From Acetobacteraceae bacterium (lineage in GTDB: Bacteria; Pseudomonadota; Alphaproteobacteria; Acetobacterales; Acetobacteraceae): a stretch of 8,892 nucleotides of DNA. Both the position numbers and the translations under genes were made by a program. Below, piece by piece: positions 5,434 through 8,892 of this stretch. The notes beneath the pieces are model-generated. The model worked only from the letters and a program-made list of their open reading frames with translations. It was not told where the DNA came from and made no database searches. Position 1 is the stretch's first letter. Every line of letters starts with the position of its first letter. Where the stretch lies: positions 1 to 8,892 of the forward strand of contig JANXRT010000480.1 of assembly GCA_025356735.1 (NCBI GenBank), read 5' to 3'.

Positions 5434-6338
5434 TTGCGCATCTTTATCCTGACCGGAGCCGGGCTTTCGGCCGAAAGCGGCCTGGGCACGTTCCGAAACG
5501 CGCCTGACGCGCTGTGGGCCGCTACAAGCCACAGGAGCTTGCGACGCCGGAAGCGTTCTCCCGTGACCCAGGGCTCGTGCACGACTTCTACAACATGCGT
5601 CGCCGGGCGCTCCTGGCCGCCGAACCGAATGAGGCACACCGGGCGCTGGCGCGGCTGCAACAAGAATTGGACGCGCGTGGCGACACCCTGTTCCTGTGCA
5701 CGCAGAACGTGGACGACCTGCATGAGCGTGCCGGCTCGACCGATGTCGTTCATATGCACGGTCAGCTTCTGCAGGCACGGTGCACCCGGTGCCGCGCCGT
5801 TTCGGAGTGGCGGGCAGACATGGGCACAGCTGTTGCGTGTCCAGCTTGCGCCGGAACGGGCGGGCTTCGCCCTGACGTTGTCTGGTTCGGTGAGCGCCCG
5901 ATGCACATGCCCACGATCGAGGAGGAACTCGCCAGCGCCGATTTGTTCGTGGCCGTCGGAACCTCGGGATCTGTTTACCCGGCAGCCGGGTTTGTCGGGC
6001 AGGCTTGGGAACGGCGGATTTCGAGATGCGAAATCAACCTTGTGCCATCCGACAATGCCAGGCTGTTCGATAGCTGCCGGTATGGACCGGCTACGCAGGC
6101 GGTGCCGGCCTGGGTTGACGACATACTAGTACTTCTGCACAGAGGTTTTGACCGTTTGATCGCGACTGCCACGCTCGATCCTACAGCGCCCGGCAGGTCA
6201 GCAGGCAAAAGGATGTCGCCATCGGCGTCACGCTTTCGAGGGCGAAGCCGGCGACCGCGAACAGGCGGTCAAACTCGGCCCGGCTGCGCTCCCGGCCGCC
6301 GAGCAGGACCAGCATCACCATGTCAAGATGGTCCGTGA
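5434..6338 (+). pseudogene. cobB-like: CobB-type sirtuin (NAD-dependent protein deacylase), split by a -1 frameshift
   Basis: The gene starts at TTG 5434, with GGAGA (5422-5426) seven bases upstream and a stop just before. Frame one gives RIFILTGAGLSAESGLGTFR (NAD-binding motif) up to ...DALW. At the GGG run 5516-5518 the reading moves to the next frame, GRYKPQELATPEAF; adding one G restores it. The rest is a complete class III sirtuin: FYNMRRR with the Tyr and Arg that favour succinyl-lysine in CobB, TQNVDDLHERAG, catalytic His in HMHG, CTRC and CPAC zinc cysteines, VVWFGE, GTSGSVYPAAGF. The rebuilt core, about 232 residues, matches CobB length. The second frame has no stop at the natural end (VPAWVDDIL, about 6128) and runs to 6338, antisense to the methyltransferase; a TAG in frame one at 6127-6129 sits where the stop should be. 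As read, no functional product is made unless the frameshift is an artefact. Confidence 0.85.
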
Positions 6339-7179
6339 AGGCTGGGTCGGGACCGTCGCCGATCACCTGTTCCATCACAAACAGCGTGCCGTGAGGTAGC
6401 ATGGCGGCGCGGCATGCGCGCAGGATTGCGAGGCAGGACGGGTCCGGCCAGTCGTGCAGCACCTGGGACAGGACATAGGCATCGGCGCCCGACGTGATGC
6501 GCTCGAAGAAGCTGCCGGCGTCGGTGCGAAGCCTGCTGGCGAGTGCGTCGCCCGCGCCATGCATTGCGCCGATCACCCGCTCGGTGTCGAAAACGGTGCC
6601 GACGAGATGCGGATTGCGGACGAGGACCTCGCGCAGGAAGCCGCCGCCGCCGCCGCCCACATCGACAACGTGCGCGAAGCCCGACCAATCGATCGCCGCG
6701 GCGTGGATCGCATACCGTAGCGGCTGGGCGATGAACGCATCGAACACCGCGCCGTCGTCGGAATGCTTGGCCATGTGATCAAAAAACGCGGCGCCGTTGG
6801 CATGCTGGAACCCGGGCTGCGCGGTGCGGACGCTGTAATCGAGGTGGTCCCACGCCGCGCGCAGGCAGTCCAGCCCCCAGTACAGCGCCATCGGCCGGCA
6901 CGACACCGTGGCGTCCGAGCGCAATGTCTCGCCCAGTGGTGCTAGCCGCCAGGGAGCGTCCTCGCCGTCGCCGTCGCGCGCGAACAGGCCCTGGCTCGCC
7001 AGCGCGCGCATCAAACGGAACAGCGCGTCAGAGTCCGTGCCGGTCATCGCCGCGAGTTCGCAGCTCGTGCGTGGTGCGGCGGCCAGCAGGTCCGCGAGAC
7101 CGAGCTCGGCGGCAAGCTGGATCATCCGCGCGCGATGACCGGCGAGAATCATGTCGCGCATCGTGGCCGCATGATTCAC
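6181..7179 (-). CDS. SAM-dependent O-methyltransferase (acetylserotonin/caffeate OMT-like)
   Basis: A complete 332-aa protein of the plant-type/antibiotic O-methyltransferase family (PF00891 with an N-terminal dimerisation domain). Residues 15-75 form the winged-helix dimerisation part (ARMIQLAAELGLADLLAAAP ... ALFRLMRALASQGLF). The SAM-binding glycine loop is HVVDVGGGGGGFL at 170-182. LSQVLHDWPD at 237-246 carries His242, the expected general base, and LPHGTLFVMEQVI at 261-273 is the family's late motif. It transfers a methyl group from SAM to a hydroxyl on a small molecule; such enzymes serve in pigment, antibiotic or quinone-like pathways, and the substrate cannot be read here. The start is GTG 7179, overlapping the stop of the solute-binding gene (GTGA, 7176-7179), so the two are translationally coupled. 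Its 3' end faces the broken sirtuin. Confidence 0.92.
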   Translation of the reverse strand: MNHAATMRDMILAGHRARMIQLAAELGLADLLAAAPRTSCELAAMTGTDSDALFRLMRALASQGLFARDGDGEDAPWRLAPLGETLRSDATVSCRPMALYWGLDCLRAAWDHLDYSVRTAQPGFQHANGAAFFDHMAKHSDDGAVFDAFIAQPLRYAIHAAAIDWSGFAHVVDVGGGGGGFLREVLVRNPHLVGTVFDTERVIGAMHGAGDALASRLRTDAGSFFERITSGADAYVLSQVLHDWPDPSCLAILRACRAAMLPHGTLFVMEQVIGDGPDPAFTDHLDMVMLVLLGGRERSRAEFDRLFAVAGFALESVTPMATSFCLLTCRAL

Positions 7180-8765
7180 GTCCGGCGCACCCCGTAGAAT
7201 TGCGGGAATCGCTGCGGGAGGTCGGCGAGATCGCGGCGGAAGGCGGTCGGCTGGAAATACTCACCCATCGGCGCGTAGGGCACGTCCTGCCAAAGCTGCA
7301 TCTGCAGCTCCCGGCAGACGCGCCGCTCGGCCGCCAGGTCTGCCGCATCAAGCCACGCGGTGCGCAGTGATTCGATGCACGGACTTGTCGGCCATCCGTC
7401 GAATGCGGCCGCGCCGTCGGCGCGGATCATCGTGTTGCCGTAGGGATTGATGTTGTAAGCACCATCGGTGAGCGTGAAGAACGCGTTCCACCCACCTTGA
7501 TCCGGTGTCGCCTTGCTCATGCGGCGGCGCACGACGCTGCCAAAATCCATCTCCTGGAGATCAATCCGCATCCCGGCGCGCCGCAACTGCTCGGCGCCGA
7601 CGACCGAGAGTGCGTGCATGTCGGCGATGTCGGTCGGCGCAATCACGACGATCTTCTCGCCGCCGTAGCCCGCCGCTTTCAGCGCGTCGCGCGCGCGGGC
7701 TGGGTCCGGGCGAGCAACCACCTCGTTGCCGGCATCGTTCGCCAGTGGCGCTTCAACGCCGAACAGCCCAACGCCGTCGTGCCAGTGCGCCTTGTCGGTT
7801 CCGGCAATGGCGGTCATCGCCTCCGCTTGGTCGATGGCGCCAAGTACGGCCCGGCGCACCCCCGGGTTGTCGAACGGAGGATGGAGGTGATTGAAGCGCA
7901 GGACGCCGATAGCGGTCCCGTACTCGGCCTGCACCCGCACGTTCCTGTCGCGGGCGAGTTGCGGCACGAGATCCCAGGGCGGCAGCTCCCACCAGTCGAT
8001 CTCGCCCGTGCGGAGCGCCGCGGCGGTGGTTGCGGCGTCGGGCATCGTAAGCCACTGCACGCGATCGAAATACGCGACCTTGGGTCCGGCGGTGTAGCCG
8101 AGGGCGCCGTCCTGACGCGAAACATACGCCGCGAACCTCTCGTAGACCACCCGCGCGCCGCTGAGCCGCTCGCCGGGGAGGAAGCGGTACGGGCCGCTGC
8201 CGATCATCTCGGTGACTTGCTTGGATCCCGGCGTTGTCGCCAAGCGCTCTGGCATGATCGCTGGCACATTTCCGGAGACCCCGGCCAGGGCGTCTGGCAA
8301 ATGCGGGAACGGCCGGCGAAGTCTGAACCGGATCGTCGCGTCCGTCGGTGCGGATAGCTCGGCGGTCGCATCCATGAGCGCGGCGGCGAAGCCGTTGCGC
8401 TCGGCAAAGCGCCGGATGCTCGCCACCGCGTCGCGCGTGAGCACCTTCTCGCCGTCGTGGAAGCGCAGCCCATCGCGCAGCGTCAGCGTCCACACCAGGC
8501 CGTCGTTCTCGATCTGATGGCCTGCCAGCATTTGCGGCCGAGCGGCAAAGGCGGCATCGAGGCCGTATAACGTGTCGAACACGAGATAGGCGTGATTGCG
8601 GGTGGGCCGCGCTGAGGTGAAGACCGGGTCCAGCACGGGGAGATCGGAAGTGGGGACGAACGTGAGTGTACGCTCCCCGGCCGCACGCGCCAGCCTCGGT
8701 GCGGCCAGGGCCACGCTACCCAATGCCGTGCCGCCAATTGCTTTGAGAACGTCCCGCCTGTGCAT
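7176..8765 (-). CDS. ABC transporter periplasmic solute-binding protein, family 5, Tat signal
   Basis: A complete 529-aa protein of the peptide/nickel/opine-type binding family (SBP_bac_5). The N-terminus MHRRDVLKAIGGTALGSVAL with twin arginines at 3-4 and an ARA cleavage motif near residue 28 is a Tat signal, so the protein should be exported folded to the periplasm. Family features follow: LDPVFTSARPTRNHAYLVFD, WTLTLRDGLRFHDGEKVLTR (about 90-112), SGPYRFLPGE, an aromatic DWWELPPWD region, VLRFNHLHPPFDNPGVRRAV, and a late AYNINPYGNT. It captures a ligand, probably a peptide or other small organic compound, for an ABC permease not in this window. ATG 8765 has GGGAG six bases upstream. The coupled methyltransferase follows directly, an unusual partner for a binding protein. 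Length fits the family and the frame is intact. Confidence 0.93.
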   Translation of the reverse strand: MHRRDVLKAIGGTALGSVALAAPRLARAAGERTLTFVPTSDLPVLDPVFTSARPTRNHAYLVFDTLYGLDAAFAARPQMLAGHQIENDGLVWTLTLRDGLRFHDGEKVLTRDAVASIRRFAERNGFAAALMDATAELSAPTDATIRFRLRRPFPHLPDALAGVSGNVPAIMPERLATTPGSKQVTEMIGSGPYRFLPGERLSGARVVYERFAAYVSRQDGALGYTAGPKVAYFDRVQWLTMPDAATTAAALRTGEIDWWELPPWDLVPQLARDRNVRVQAEYGTAIGVLRFNHLHPPFDNPGVRRAVLGAIDQAEAMTAIAGTDKAHWHDGVGLFGVEAPLANDAGNEVVARPDPARARDALKAAGYGGEKIVVIAPTDIADMHALSVVGAEQLRRAGMRIDLQEMDFGSVVRRRMSKATPDQGGWNAFFTLTDGAYNINPYGNTMIRADGAAAFDGWPTSPCIESLRTAWLDAADLAAERRVCRELQMQLWQDVPYAPMGEYFQPTAFRRDLADLPQRFPQFYGVRRT

Positions 8766-8804
8766 GATGGTCTCCCATGCTGGACAAATGCCGATGTCAT
8801 CAGT

Positions 8805-8833
8805 ATCTTGATCGTCGATATAATGAATGTCAA
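8805..8833 (-). promoter_or_regulatory. Candidate promoter of the solute-binding protein/methyltransferase pair
   Basis: A perfect TTGACA lies on the minus strand at 8828-8833. Seventeen bases on is CAAGAT (8805-8810), a weak -10 matching three of six consensus positions. It would give a leader of about 30 bases before ATG 8765. The surrounding stretch 8800-8845 is AT-rich compared with the coding DNA. The -10 is poor, so this is tentative. Confidence 0.35.
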
Positions 8834-8841
8834 TATAATGA
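8818..8841. repeat. Two direct copies of ATATAATGA in the intergenic region
   Basis: ATATAATGA occurs at 8818-8826 and again at 8833-8841, 15 bases apart start to start. Each contains TATAAT on the plus strand. They overlap the -35 region of the candidate minus-strand promoter, so they could be a repeated regulator site or alternative -10 boxes for a rightward gene. Confidence 0.4.
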
Positions 8842-8892
8842 TGAAAGTGCCACCACTATGGGTCCGCCTCCTGCTCGACGACGCCGAGGTGT
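8823..8892 (+). other. Possible start of a divergent gene, cut by the window edge
   Basis: Two plus-strand frames are open to the right edge. One starts at ATG 8823, 8838 or 8841 and reads ...MMKVPPLWVRLLLDDAEV. The other starts at ATG 8858 and reads MGPPPARRRRG. Neither has a strong Shine-Dalgarno. A divergent transcriptional regulator would be a normal neighbour for a transporter operon, but too few codons are visible to choose a frame or name a product. Confidence 0.2.

Noticed and set aside
5510..5522. Programmed frameshift in the sirtuin gene
   Set aside because: There is no recognised slippery heptamer or stimulatory hairpin, and sirtuins are not known to use frameshifting; a mutation or sequencing indel is simpler.
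5097..5906. Minus-strand frame of 269 codons
   Set aside because: Antisense to the sirtuin, whose catalytic residues are plain on the plus strand; the minus translation is not protein-like.
7497..8357. Plus-strand frame of 286 codons
   Set aside because: Antisense shadow of the solute-binding protein gene.
1..8892. CRISPR array, tRNA or rRNA genes
   Set aside because: I saw no regularly spaced repeats, no tRNA cloverleaf with T-loop sequence and no rRNA-like blocks on either strand.

Overview
The window is GC-rich DNA (falling to AT-rich only in a few intergenic stretches) with strong GC3 in its real genes. The gene content (DUF6878 and DUF6915 proteins, a Tat-exported family-5 solute-binding protein, a CobB-type sirtuin) points to an alphaproteobacterium, plausibly Acetobacteraceae or a relative. 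That placement is inference from gene families and composition. The mix of small plasmid-type genes, a broken IS5-type transposase and frameshifted genes marks most of the window as accessory DNA (genomic island or integrated plasmid segment).

Layout. (1) 1-1205, minus: an AAA+ ATPase running off the left edge, with Walker A, Walker B and sensor 1 visible. (2) 1206-1806: GC-rich stretch with hairpins and no convincing gene. (3) 1807-3773, minus: a compact run of small uncharacterised genes read from about 3875 leftward. In order these are a 66-aa protein, a DUF6878 protein and a DUF6915 protein, joined by 4-base ATGA overlaps, followed by a frameshifted small ORF, a 40-codon C-terminal gene fragment and a hypothetical protein of about 163 aa. 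A good promoter (3882-3910) and an 8-bp inverted repeat (3839-3860) precede it. (4) 4078-4240, plus: shredded N-terminus of an IS5-family transposase. (5) 4305-4766, minus: a 116-aa protein with a strong Shine-Dalgarno, followed in frame beyond its stop codon by a further 36 sense codons. (6) 4767-5433: mostly unexplained, with one open fragment of a possible decayed gene on the plus strand. (7) 5434-6338, plus: a CobB-like sirtuin broken by a one-base frameshift, whose 3' end runs into the convergent neighbour. (8) 6181-8765, minus: a translationally coupled pair, a Tat-signal ABC solute-binding protein followed by a SAM-dependent O-methyltransferase. (9) 8766-8892: AT-rich promoter region and possibly the start of a divergent gene.

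How they work together: the solute-binding protein and the methyltransferase look like one transcription unit for import or modification of a small organic compound, although no permease is in view. The DUF6878/DUF6915 run looks like one regulated accessory operon of unknown purpose and is the best candidate here for an undescribed system. Signs of decay (IS remnant, several frameshifts, an in-frame stop) cluster between about 1800 and 6200, whereas the AAA+, methyltransferase and solute-binding genes are intact in what is visible.
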